64,000 nucleotides of DNA from Mucilaginibacter yixingensis (GTDB lineage: Bacteria; Bacteroidota; Bacteroidia; Sphingobacteriales; Sphingobacteriaceae), in the NCBI RefSeq assembly GCF_041080815.1, contig NZ_CP160205.1:2666001-2730000 (forward strand). The letters are read 5' to 3'. This document shows, one piece after another, positions 1-8,113 of this stretch. The position numbers and the translations under genes were made by a program. Under the pieces are notes generated by a model that made no database searches, had not been told where the DNA came from, and saw only the letters and a program-made list of their open reading frames with translations. The stretch's first letter is position 1, and every line of letters begins with the position of its first letter.

Positions 1-1621
1 AGCGTTATTGCCGCGGCTGGCACGTGCGGTGAACTGGTTCTCTAACAAGGAAGCAATAATCACGGCCATTAAAACCAGCGGTGACTATCACAAATTACTG
101 ACCATGTTGGAATGGATAACGTCTACTGGTATCCGCAAAAAATTATTGGAAGAAGCAAATGGTGCAGACGTGCTTACAATATTGGATAAACAGCACTGGA
201 TCCCGGAAATTAAAAACATTTTACTGCAATTGTCACATAACCAGGAACTACTGGAAAAACTGGAGGAAGCACTGGTGTTTTATGAAGTTAAAGTCGCAGA
301 TGCGCGTAATGATGTCAGTAATAAAATGGAAGCGTTTCGTATTCGGCTGCTGATCGCCTATTTCAGTGCTGATGAAAAACAACTCGATGGAGTGACGGCA
401 CCGGTTGTTCATCCCCAAGTGCATAGTAATAATCTGAGTAGTAGTGATTATCGCTCGTTTTACCGTGGTTTGATCCGACTGACCGATTGCCCTGAAAGCG
501 CTTATACAATTTTCAATGATCTTTTCCGCAGATTTCCGCAATATACTTCGCTTGCAATTAACCGGTTGTGTGCCGCCTATAAAACCGCTGAAAAGAATGA
601 TAGTACGACAGGATTTGCGGATGCCTTAGCCGAATGGAACGAAGCATCTGGAAATTTTACCGAGGCGCAGAACCAGGAAACGCAACCCAATATTTCAATT
701 TTACTATTACAGATATATTTGAAACTTGGTTTCGAGGAAAAGTTCGATTGGTTGTTCAATCAGCTGGAGCTACCTTATCAGTTGCTTCCGGACATCCTTC
801 AACTGAAAGTAGCGTTTTTGGTAGAAAGAGGCCGCCGAGCAGAAGCGTTCTATTGGATAGAAAAAGGGGAAGTTTACCATAAGTTTAATGACATTGCTCA
901 AATCCAGTTTCTGGAAGACTTGAAACTAACGGTCAAAGGGTTAGATAATATTGATGAACTCCAATATCAGTATAAACGCATATTTGATGCTGTACCCGAA
1001 AAATTGATTCAGGTAATTCCGTCTCGCTTGAACGGTCAAACCAGCATGCCGGAATTTCTTATCCAGGAGTTTGTCCATGCCGCCGATAAGATGCTCGAAA
1101 AGATACGGTCGATCAACGAGATCAAAAATGAAGACAAGTATAACGACTTGCTCGAAATCATACTGGAAAGCAGAATTTTTAATTATGGGTGGACCGTTTC
1201 AGGGCAAAAGAGAGGCGCATTTTCAGGTGCAGTAGGTCCCCAGCCAGGTGAGCGCGATCTGCCTATCATTGGAGCCGATACCAAAATTATGTTAGTCGGC
1301 GAAGCTTTGATTTATCGGGGAGCGAACAATGCCGTTCCGCATCTGGAAAAGATATTTAATTATTACCACCAGCGTGAAAATCTATTAATCATTTATTACG
1401 ACATGAGCGATGCCGCAGACTTCAATGACCACTGGGCCAATTATGAGACGGATATTTTAGCCAAATGCCAATTACCTACAGATTATATTATTGTTAGTAA
1501 ATTCACGGATGTCAGCGCTGACTTTAAGGTTAATGCTTCTGCGATCAAGGTTGGCAAAACGATTCATCAATCGGGCACAGTTATCTATCACCTGTTTAGT
1601 CAGATCAATTATTACATTTAA
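1..1621 (+). CDS. C-terminal part of a large helical-repeat protein, function unknown (5' truncated by window edge)
   Basis: The frame is open to the left edge (a TTG at position 8 is not a convincing start), so this is the 3' part of a longer gene, with about 540 codons visible. The sequence is mainly alpha-helical and TPR/HEAT-like through about residue 370. A shorter C-terminal domain follows, of alternating beta strands and helices (about residues 390-537), with a hydrophobic strand near ENLLIIYYDMSDAADF. I do not recognise the family. Its general look (long helical array followed by a small alpha/beta domain) and the neighbouring KAP NTPase and mobile genes fit an accessory or defence-island gene, but that is inference from context. 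The gene ends about 450 bp before the convergent KAP gene. Confidence 0.6.
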   Translation, partial: ALLPRLARAVNWFSNKEAIITAIKTSGDYHKLLTMLEWITSTGIRKKLLEEANGADVLTILDKQHWIPEIKNILLQLSHNQELLEKLEEALVFYEVKVADARNDVSNKMEAFRIRLLIAYFSADEKQLDGVTAPVVHPQVHSNNLSSSDYRSFYRGLIRLTDCPESAYTIFNDLFRRFPQYTSLAINRLCAAYKTAEKNDSTTGFADALAEWNEASGNFTEAQNQETQPNISILLLQIYLKLGFEEKFDWLFNQLELPYQLLPDILQLKVAFLVERGRRAEAFYWIEKGEVYHKFNDIAQIQFLEDLKLTVKGLDNIDELQYQYKRIFDAVPEKLIQVIPSRLNGQTSMPEFLIQEFVHAADKMLEKIRSINEIKNEDKYNDLLEIILESRIFNYGWTVSGQKRGAFSGAVGPQPGERDLPIIGADTKIMLVGEALIYRGANNAVPHLEKIFNYYHQRENLLIIYYDMSDAADFNDHWANYETDILAKCQLPTDYIIVSKFTDVSADFKVNASAIKVGKTIHQSGTVIYHLFSQINYYI

Positions 1622-1667
1622 TTCTCTCAAGAATTGATTGTTAATATTATAACTAATGTTTTAATCG

Positions 1668-1784
1668 ATGGATATAAATAAAATTATTTCTGCCAACGTA
1701 ACAAACTTCAATGAATGGGACAGACAATTTGTACAATACCTCGAAGCGCAGTATGAGCCTGAAAATATGTTAAGCCCAAGTTAG
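1668..1784 (+). pseudogene. Short 38-codon ORF, probable 5' gene stub
   Basis: An ATG opens a 38-codon frame beginning MDINKIISANVTNFNEW, with normal-looking protein composition, and it stops abruptly after ENMLSPS. It lies 46 bp behind the preceding gene in the same direction. It may be a small gene or the surviving N-terminus of a longer gene cut by a deletion, because the next stretch resembles an unrelated gene start. No family recognised. Confidence 0.3.
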
Positions 1785-1821
1785 CCGACATCATCATTAT
1801 AAACCAAGATTAAACTTAACG

Positions 1822-1956
1822 ATGTCGTCAAAACGTGCTAAAGCACTTTTAAGCAAATATAAGGATGGGAAATGTTCGAACCAGGAGAAGCCGTCTCCGG
1901 TTATTTTAAGCAAACAAAGCCCAACAATCATCGGGCTTTATTTGCTTGCGAGGTGA
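1822..1956 (+). pseudogene. N-terminal stub of a FecR-type anti-sigma factor
   Basis: A 44-codon ORF starts MSSKRAKALLSKYKDGKCSN. The pattern of LL-x-K-Y-x-x-G-K-C-(S/T)-x-x-E followed by charged residues is typical of the first 25 residues of Bacteroidota FecR-like anti-sigma factors, which regulate TonB/SusC systems through ECF sigma factors. After about residue 23 the resemblance ends and the frame closes inside a hairpin. I read it as a FecR gene that lost everything after its start. Alternative: chance resemblance over 20 residues. Confidence 0.4.
1908..1947. terminator. Strong bidirectional hairpin
   Basis: Two 15-base arms, AAGCAAACAAAGCCC and GGGCTTTATTTGCTT, pair along 14 of 15 positions around a 10-base loop. 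It sits between the plus-strand gene group ending near 1.95 kb and the convergent KAP gene, where a shared terminator is expected. The FecR-like stub reads into it. Confidence 0.6.
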
Positions 1957-2077
1957 TAAGGTACCAAAGTTGAACACTTAATACCCTTTTTGACATTTTT
2001 GGACGAGCTAAAAATTTAATTATCTTAAGGAGGAAGTTACATAGAGTTACGCATAGTGATCAATGAGTGCGAATAGT

Positions 2078-4657
2078 TTAGTCATCAGCTGTATTCTTAA
2101 ATAAATACTCGAACGGAAATAGGATAGCGGGGTATGCACTTGCCTGCACAGCGGCATGATACTTCATAAACTCGATATAGCATGCTGAATTTTTATCAAA
2201 GTTCTCGTTGTTCTCGACATATTCAATGAGTTCTTCAAGCGAACCAAAAATGTATTTGATCCAGGCTACATCGAATATATAGTATTTTTCAAATGGGTCA
2301 TGAAGACGAATGAAACTGGAAAGCTGGCAAACCTTTAAATGTCTTTTGAAATAATCTAAAAATAAGATTTCAGCTCTTGCTTGGACCTTGTAATCATAAT
2401 TATAGGAGTTGTTCTTTTCAACTACCACATTATGCAGTTGCCTAAAATCATTGGTGATCTCGGTATGTTCTGCGCAATAAGTTTCAAAATATTTATAAAG
2501 CTGATCCTCGATCTCTTTGGTCTCTAAAGGAAAATCAGTTACTCCGGTCAGTCCGGCTACCAAAATGTGTCCTTCAAATACATAAGGTTCCGGTACATCC
2601 TCGAAGAAGGCGGTAAAATAATCCTTATAAGCTTGTGCGTTATCAAAGAACTTATAACTACCGTCGCGCTCTTTCGGGTAAGCGATCAGCTCCGCTATTT
2701 GCTTATAATTTGTTCCGAACCCGCCATTGACGGCGTATTGCCGCTTGCCGATGTGTATGAGTATTTTCAGATGGTTCTCCCATTCTTCTTTATGCTCAAA
2801 GTCTACGATCTTTTTCAACCGATTGGTCACCTCATCTGCCTTATTCGGATCGTCCAACCATTCATCGATTTTCGTTTGGAATGCCTCATAATCGCCTAGC
2901 CGGTATTGCTCGAATTCATCTGCCGATAATTGGGTTATCCTTTGTTGTATAGTGAAATATTTTTCAAAATTCTCGCCGTTGACAAATGATTTGTAATCGC
3001 GGCTTTCCGAACCTATCCTAAAATCTTTTTCTGTTAATAATACATCGAATACCTCTTTAATGACTGCGATCTCCAATTCATTGATATTGCTTTTATCGAT
3101 GGAGTCGATGTATTTGTGTAGGATTGGCAGGTCTTTTACCGCTTCTCCGACCTGTTGGGCTGGGCGTTCTTCCTCCATTCCCTGCCACATCAGGTCAAAC
3201 CCGGTAATTTCAGAATTACGCTCACTCTCTTTGCGTAAACGCATGTGCAATTTATCTTGGATAAAAAAGACGGTTTTATACTTGGCTACAGTCTCGTAAA
3301 GGCTGCTATGCTTTAATTTCAGCAATTGCAGGAGATAAAAGTCAATGACATTGACCTCTTTGATCACACCGTCTATCTCGAATAAAAATGAATTGCATAA
3401 CCGTACCGCGTCACGCTGAGTCTTCACAATCCAATTGGTGAAACTTCGACCGGACCGTCCTGTATAGTCGATTGCGGTGTTCAGCATCGCTTGGATGTCG
3501 TTGTTTAATATCGCGCTTTTCAGGTCGGTTTTGATATTGGTACGCAATACCTCGGGGTTGTATTCCGGTAAACTGAACTCAAATTGAAAGATCTTTTCAA
3601 GGTAACTTTCATAATGATGCTTATTGATGTTCCGGAGAGCTTCTATGACGTAGTTCCGGTCGTAAGCCACGACATATACGAGATTTTTGAAGTTGGCTGT
3701 ATTCCGAATTAATCGCAGTACCTCTACGATCTCTTTATTATCCAGCCGGTCCAGGTCGTCGATAAATACAATGATCTGCTGGCCGATCTTGCCGATCGAG
3801 GTATTGATCTTATCATAGTTCACGGTATCGCTTTTATCACCGAAAAATAGTTGGGAGCCGGTTTTAAAGGTTTTCGTGAATACGCCATCTTCGATATCGG
3901 TCAGCGATTTGGCGTAAGTTTCAATGTCTTCAGATAGCGCTGTATCGTAGACTTTCAATTGGTCCGTTAATACTTTAAAAAAATCCTCGATGATCTTGGT
4001 CGGACTAAGGCTCCGCCACGGATTAAAATCAATGATGATCCGATTCTTCCGATCCAGCTGGCTTTTGATCAGGTTCGTAAACGATGTCTTACCCGCACCC
4101 CAGTTGCCATTTACCCCAATGGCGATAGCCCCTCTATAGTTATCATTGACCTTGGATTCTATCCTTTCAGCCAGGAGGATTGCGAAATTTTTACGGTCGA
4201 ATTTATCATCGGCGATCTTCATGATCGGGGCATCGATGATGAAGGGCACCTTTTTGTATACTGGTGGCCGATGTGAGCTAAGCCTGTCAAGTGCACCTAA
4301 GATCACGATCCCCCCTAATAAAAAGATAAAATAATCCGTGTATTTAAGATCAGGTGCGTATTTGGCGCTGTAAAACGTGTAGTGAGAACTGATAAATCGG
4401 TAATACAGGTAGGTCGCTAATAATAAAATCGAGGCAAAGAATAAAAAGAACGGGACCTTTTGTTTTTCCAGGTGAAGATATATCAGCTGATAGACAGTTA
4501 GTTCGACCAACAGGAATAAACCTAAATAGAGCCAGTCACTTTTCAGGTCCTTTAAGAAGCCGTTCACAATCACCTTATCGTAAAAAATAATGAGTTGATT
4601 ACTTAACAGGAGATATAGAATGGTCAGCAGGACGTAGAAGGTAACTTTCTTACTCAT
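2078..4657 (-). CDS. Membrane-anchored KAP-family P-loop NTPase
   Basis: The 859-residue protein starts with about four hydrophobic segments (residues 5-125), then has a P-loop NTPase domain. Walker A is NGNWGAGKTSF near residues 180-190 and Walker B is IIVFIDDLDRL near 292-302. The motif DFNPWR between them and the DDLDR Walker B are hallmarks of KAP NTPases, whose ATPase core contains or follows membrane helices and which are held at the inner membrane. The C-terminal 400 residues are helical and unassigned. KAP proteins include the phage-exclusion protein PifA, and many sit in defence islands. The gene stands alone, with no co-directional partner within 500 bp, next to gene debris and an IS21 element. 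A role in phage defence is inference. Confidence 0.85.
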   Translation of the reverse strand: MSKKVTFYVLLTILYLLLSNQLIIFYDKVIVNGFLKDLKSDWLYLGLFLLVELTVYQLIYLHLEKQKVPFFLFFASILLLATYLYYRFISSHYTFYSAKYAPDLKYTDYFIFLLGGIVILGALDRLSSHRPPVYKKVPFIIDAPIMKIADDKFDRKNFAILLAERIESKVNDNYRGAIAIGVNGNWGAGKTSFTNLIKSQLDRKNRIIIDFNPWRSLSPTKIIEDFFKVLTDQLKVYDTALSEDIETYAKSLTDIEDGVFTKTFKTGSQLFFGDKSDTVNYDKINTSIGKIGQQIIVFIDDLDRLDNKEIVEVLRLIRNTANFKNLVYVVAYDRNYVIEALRNINKHHYESYLEKIFQFEFSLPEYNPEVLRTNIKTDLKSAILNNDIQAMLNTAIDYTGRSGRSFTNWIVKTQRDAVRLCNSFLFEIDGVIKEVNVIDFYLLQLLKLKHSSLYETVAKYKTVFFIQDKLHMRLRKESERNSEITGFDLMWQGMEEERPAQQVGEAVKDLPILHKYIDSIDKSNINELEIAVIKEVFDVLLTEKDFRIGSESRDYKSFVNGENFEKYFTIQQRITQLSADEFEQYRLGDYEAFQTKIDEWLDDPNKADEVTNRLKKIVDFEHKEEWENHLKILIHIGKRQYAVNGGFGTNYKQIAELIAYPKERDGSYKFFDNAQAYKDYFTAFFEDVPEPYVFEGHILVAGLTGVTDFPLETKEIEDQLYKYFETYCAEHTEITNDFRQLHNVVVEKNNSYNYDYKVQARAEILFLDYFKRHLKVCQLSSFIRLHDPFEKYYIFDVAWIKYIFGSLEELIEYVENNENFDKNSACYIEFMKYHAAVQASAYPAILFPFEYLFKNTADD

Positions 4658-4696
4658 CTTAGACTAAGGTTTAGTCTCAAAACTACTAAATGTTAT

Positions 4697-4998
4697 TTAT
4701 TTTATATTCAAGTGTGATAAGCCTTTGGCAATACGGTATTCATATTCCGTTAAAGTCGAATTAAATAACTTTTCACCATCAGTATAACTAGCCTTCGTTG
4801 TATAATACATTGCAAGGGCATACATACCAAAGTCAATTAGAAAAGTTTTTCTCTAGTGATAGAGAAAAAATATATTGCCTACTTCTCATTTTTTCTTAAT
4901 ATTCGGTATCTGAATGATTCATAAGTACTCTCCATTGGATCAGCCTCAGTTGTAGCTAAAACTGCAGGATCTATTTCAAACCAATCTGTGGTGTGCAT
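4697..4998 (-). pseudogene. Two short minus-strand coding shards
   Basis: Reading the minus strand, a 39-codon frame (4998-4879, starting MHTTDWFEIDPAVLATTEAD) is followed after a stop and frame change by a 42-codon frame (4825-4697, starting MYALAMYYTTKASYTDGEKL). Both have ordinary protein composition in an AT-rich stretch and may be parts of one broken gene. No homologue recognised. The rest of the 4658-5171 gap holds only the hairpin listed separately. Confidence 0.25.
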
Positions 4999-5107
4999 CG
5001 TCCAGATTTTTCATAACGTAAATGTAATGATTACGGACAGCCAGTAACCGATTGTCAACCGAAACATTTCCATGATGCGTATTGTCACCAAAACACCGCA
5101 TAACAAA

Positions 5108-5137
5108 AAAGCCGATTAATATTCGTTAACCGGCTTT
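5108..5137. terminator. Hairpin upstream of the IS21 element
   Basis: AAAGCCGATTAA pairs with TTAACCGGCTTT with a single mismatch around a six-base loop. Its A-rich left flank and T-rich right flank suit a bidirectional terminator. It may end the broken minus-strand gene or read-through from the IS. Confidence 0.5.
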
Positions 5138-5177
5138 AATTCCTGTAATCCATCACATACTGTATAATACGGAGAAG

Positions 5178-5225
5178 TTGACCAGGTGATTCCGTGGCAA
5201 ATTGACCACCCAAAGTGCTGGCGAA
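5178..5225 (+). repeat. Left-end IS21 terminal repeats (2 copies)
   Basis: Two direct copies, starting TTGACCAGGTGATTCCG and TTGACCACCC, are spaced exactly 24 bp apart. They are inverted relative to the right-end copies and are likely transposase-binding sites. Confidence 0.7.
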
Positions 5226-5268
5226 CGAGCGCAGCGAACGCTGTAGAAGCGTTGTCAAAAGTAGTTAT

Positions 5269-6030
5269 TTAAAGTGTGTTTTGCAGATAGCTTTTTTCGG
5301 GCTCTGCGGGCCTTCTTTTTCTCATCGACTCTCCCTTTAGTTCCATCCGGTGCGCATCATGCACGATGCGGTCGAGGATAGCATCAGCGATCGTCTTTTC
5401 ACCAATGACCTCATACCATTTACTGACCGGCAGCTGAGAGGTGATGATCAGGGATGTCTTACCGTGCCTGTCCTCAATGATCTCCATCAGTGCGGCCCTG
5501 CTCTGCGCATCAAAAGGTTGTATACCGAAGTCATCCAGGATCAGTAGTTGCTGGCGTTCCAGTTTGGCTACATCCTTCATGTAGGAACCATCTGCCTTGG
5601 CCATCTTCAGCTTAGCAAAGAGTTTGGGTGTGCTGGCATAGAACACGCGGTAACCCAGTATGCAGGCTTGGTGTCCGATAGCAGAAGCGATATAGCTTTT
5701 GCCGATACCGGTGCTGCCTGTGATCAACAGGTTCTCATTCCGGTCAATAAAGTGGCAGTCTGCCAGGCGCATTACCTGATTGCGGTCGATACTACGGTCG
5801 GCATGGTAGTGGATGTTCTCTACCGAGGCCTTATAGCGGAACTTAGCATACATGATCGTACGCTCTATGCGCCTGTTCTGCCGGTCGTCCCATTCGGCCT
5901 CTACCAGGTGGGCCAGCAGTTCATCAGTGGTGTATTCTGCGGTCTGTCCCGTTTCCAGGCAGCTTTTAAAGGCATGGTACATGCCATAGAACTTCAGTTT
6001 GCGAAGTTTGTCTAAGGTGTTCGTGTTCAT
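5269..6030 (-). CDS. istB: IS21-family ATP-binding helper protein IstB
   Basis: The 253-residue protein matches the usual IstB length (about 250). The Walker A motif GSTGIGKSYIASAIG is near residues 105-119, and the Walker B region LLILDDFGIQPFD follows. The conserved DGSYMKDVAKLERQ region and the C-terminal HRMELKGESMRKRR tail are typical of IstB. It is an AAA+ ATPase that, with IstA, selects target DNA and activates transposition. It lies 20 bp downstream of istA in the same direction, as expected. Confidence 0.95.
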   Translation of the reverse strand: MNTNTLDKLRKLKFYGMYHAFKSCLETGQTAEYTTDELLAHLVEAEWDDRQNRRIERTIMYAKFRYKASVENIHYHADRSIDRNQVMRLADCHFIDRNENLLITGSTGIGKSYIASAIGHQACILGYRVFYASTPKLFAKLKMAKADGSYMKDVAKLERQQLLILDDFGIQPFDAQSRAALMEIIEDRHGKTSLIITSQLPVSKWYEVIGEKTIADAILDRIVHDAHRMELKGESMRKRRPAEPEKSYLQNTL

Positions 6031-6050
6031 ATCGATCTGTTCATTAATGG

Positions 6051-7601
6051 TTATTTATAGTAGTTCTCTCCCCGGATATTGTCATGGCTGGGCATAGGCA
6101 GCTCGTCAGCAAATAAGCTTTCCTCGTAGCTGTCCATCTTGTTCTCCAGTATCTGCTGTATGGTCTTGTAGTTGTACACGCCATAGCCGAGCGCACGCCT
6201 GCAAGCGCTGGCCAGCCTTTCGTTACCTGCCTTGCGCGCCAGGCTGAGGATACCGATACAGGAGCGGTAAGCTTGTTCCGGATGTTGCTTTCGGTCCAGT
6301 ATCTTCAGGATGTAAAGCCTCACATCCTCGTGAATGGATGCTGCCCATTCCAGGAACTTATCGGGTGTCCATTCGGTCATAAAGCGGTGTGTCGAAGCCA
6401 GGTGATCTTTATCCGTTGTGTAGCTGTAAGGGCTTTTGATGCGCCTGTGCATGGCGATGCGTTCATAGTGGTAGTAGACTTCTACGTTGGTGCGGGAATA
6501 CAGCAGTTTGACCTTCCTGCCGATAAAGCGGTACGGTACGCTGTAGTAGTGTTTGTCGATACCCAGACAAACATGTCCGTTCTTCATTACAGTGGCCTGG
6601 TGCTGCCGTTTGAACTCATAACGTAATGCCGGTAATGGCGAGAGTGCCTGGCGTTCTATCTCCTCGAACTGGAGCTTTCTGCTGTAATTGCGGCCTTTCA
6701 GCGGCTGGCTGTTATGTGCTTCTAAAGCGACCTTGATCGCGATATTCAGTTCTGCAAGGGTATGATAGGCCTCTTTGCGAACAGGTGCGTAGATACGGCT
6801 GTAAACGATCTTAACGGCTCCTTCTACCAGTGCTTTGTCACGAGGGCGGTACGCCCTCGCTGGTAAGATGGTCGTTCCGTAATGGTCGGCAAAGTCAGCA
6901 AAGGTCTCGTTCAGCGTTGGCTCATAGCGGTTACTCTTGGTAACGGCAGCCTTCAGGTTGTCGGGAACGATGGCGGCAGGTACGCCGCCATAAAAGTGCA
7001 GGGCATTCTCACAGGCTGCTATAAAGTCTTCTTTCTGCTGGCTCAGCACAGCTTCTACGTAAGTTAGTTGGCTGGCGCCAAGGATAGCAACGAACACCTC
7101 GGCCTCGATGACCTCACCGGTATCCTTGTCCGCTATGCTTAGCTTTTCACCGGCAAAGTCCACATACAGCTTATCACCGGCTTTATGATCCAGGTGCATC
7201 GTGGGGTTCACGCGGGCTTTCCACTGGTTGTAATAAAAGCAGAATTGGGTGTACTTGAACCCGTCAGGGAACTCTTTGATATAAGCTTCCCACAGGATGC
7301 GGCGGTTCATACCGACACGCTTTAACTCTTTATCTATCTGCGGGAAACAGCGTTGCAGGGCCACCATTCGCTTGTCCGGGGGACGTTCACTGCTTTTGCC
7401 AAAGAAGTCCTCCAGCTCCTTATCATTAAGGGTATTGATTTCCTCGAACGTAAAGCCGCTGGCATCGAACGCAATAAGGTACTTCTTTGCGGTATTGCGT
7501 GACACGCCGGTCTGGGCCGCTATCGATAGCTTGCTGCGGCCCTGGCTGTACATCCTGAGGATCTGTCTTATCTTACTCATGCTTATCGTAGTGTTGGCCA
7601 T
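6051..7601 (-). CDS. istA: IS21-family transposase IstA
   Basis: The 516-residue transposase has an N-terminal helix-turn-helix (GRSKLSIAAQTGVSRNTAKKY region, residues 20-45). It also has a DDE integrase core: the first Asp in YVDFAGEKL, the second in VPDNLKAAV and the Glu in KALVEGAVKIVY. A C-terminal Mu-transposase-like domain follows (residues 330-420). Nothing appears truncated. IstA binds the repeated terminal motifs listed here and carries out strand transfer together with IstB. Confidence 0.95.
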   Translation of the reverse strand: MANTTISMSKIRQILRMYSQGRSKLSIAAQTGVSRNTAKKYLIAFDASGFTFEEINTLNDKELEDFFGKSSERPPDKRMVALQRCFPQIDKELKRVGMNRRILWEAYIKEFPDGFKYTQFCFYYNQWKARVNPTMHLDHKAGDKLYVDFAGEKLSIADKDTGEVIEAEVFVAILGASQLTYVEAVLSQQKEDFIAACENALHFYGGVPAAIVPDNLKAAVTKSNRYEPTLNETFADFADHYGTTILPARAYRPRDKALVEGAVKIVYSRIYAPVRKEAYHTLAELNIAIKVALEAHNSQPLKGRNYSRKLQFEEIERQALSPLPALRYEFKRQHQATVMKNGHVCLGIDKHYYSVPYRFIGRKVKLLYSRTNVEVYYHYERIAMHRRIKSPYSYTTDKDHLASTHRFMTEWTPDKFLEWAASIHEDVRLYILKILDRKQHPEQAYRSCIGILSLARKAGNERLASACRRALGYGVYNYKTIQQILENKMDSYEESLFADELPMPSHDNIRGENYYK

Positions 7602-7661
7602 TAGTGAAGTTGTTAAACCTCAAAAATAGGCCTGCTTCTACAGCATATGTGGCTCGTTCGG

Positions 7662-7745
7662 GGTGGTCAGTTTCCTCCGAAATCAGGTGGTCACTTTCCC
7701 GCGGAATCGGTGGTCAGTTTGCGCCGAAATCAGGTGGTCAATATC
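7662..7745 (-). repeat. Right-end IS21 terminal repeats (4 copies)
   Basis: Four GGTGGTCA boxes at 7662, 7686, 7709 and 7733 (spacing 24, 23, 24) are each followed by a conserved (T/A)TTxCxxCGxAATC-like segment. They lie in the leader of istA, so they probably serve both as transposase sites and as part of the istA control region. Confidence 0.7.
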
Positions 7746-7874
7746 AGCGAATTCTCCAACATACTTCTCCTTGATCTTTACCATTGCCCTAAATTTTTAA
7801 ACTGGTCTGTATTTCTGCAAATCGTGGCTGTACGGAGGTTGCGGTGATTTGCGGAAAGTCAGACTTCCGCTTTC
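7746..7874. other. Junction between the IS21 end and the PRTRC operon; possible gene stub
   Basis: On the minus strand an ATG at 7784 opens a frame starting MVKIKEKYVGEFADIDH that runs straight into the IS terminal repeats and stops there (33 codons). This could be the 5' stub of a gene interrupted by the IS, or part of the IS end itself. Nothing else is recognisable. Confidence 0.3.
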
Positions 7875-7919
7875 GCCGGGCTGCCTGTTGCGGATAAGAG
7901 CAGCAAGTGGCAGCCCGGC
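7875..7919 (-). terminator. GC-rich terminator hairpin after the PRTRC operon
   Basis: GCCGGGCTGCC pairs perfectly with GGCAGCCCGGC, with an additional inner TTGC/GCAA pair. It begins seven bases after the stop of the last small gene of the minus-strand operon (7927), the expected position for its terminator. It lacks a strong U-tract. Confidence 0.6.
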
Positions 7920-7926
7920 GCGCGGC

Positions 7927-8112
7927 TCAGGCATCTTTTATCCTTAATAGTTTCTGATAGAAATCTTCCCAATACTTGTATAAATAACGTTGGTATTCAG
8001 AGGGCTTGGTCACCCTGTAGTGGCGAAAATCATCCGCCTGCATGATCGCTAAATCGAGGTCGGTGACCTCGATCTTTTTACCGTCCAGATCAATGATATA
8101 CATAACGTTCAT
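7927..8112 (-). CDS. Small hypothetical protein at the end of the PRTRC operon
   Basis: The 61-residue acidic/aromatic protein starts MNVMYIIDLDGKKIEVTDL. Its start lies one base after the stop of the ThiF gene, so it is translationally linked to the PRTRC cluster. It has a short beta-rich N-terminus and a helical, Tyr-rich C-terminus (RYLYKYWEDFYQKL). Family not recognised. The tight spacing and composition make it a real gene rather than a chance frame. Confidence 0.65.
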   Translation of the reverse strand: MNVMYIIDLDGKKIEVTDLDLAIMQADDFRHYRVTKPSEYQRYLYKYWEDFYQKLLRIKDA

Positions 8113-8113
8113 T

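Larger units (their letters stand above)
5172..7745 (-). mobile_element. IS21-family insertion sequence with multiple terminal repeats
   Basis: The element holds two consecutive minus-strand genes, istA then istB, with 20 bp between them, which is the IS21 layout. Its ends carry tandem copies of a 23-24 bp motif centred on TTGACCACCTGATTCCG. There are two copies on the left (from 5178 and 5202) and four inverted copies on the right (GGTGGTCA boxes at 7662, 7686, 7709 and 7733). IS21 elements carry such repeated IstA-binding sites at their ends. The exact outer boundaries and target duplication are not clear by eye. Both ORFs are full length, so the element may still be active. It sits just beyond the 3' end of the PRTRC operon. 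Confidence 0.85.
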
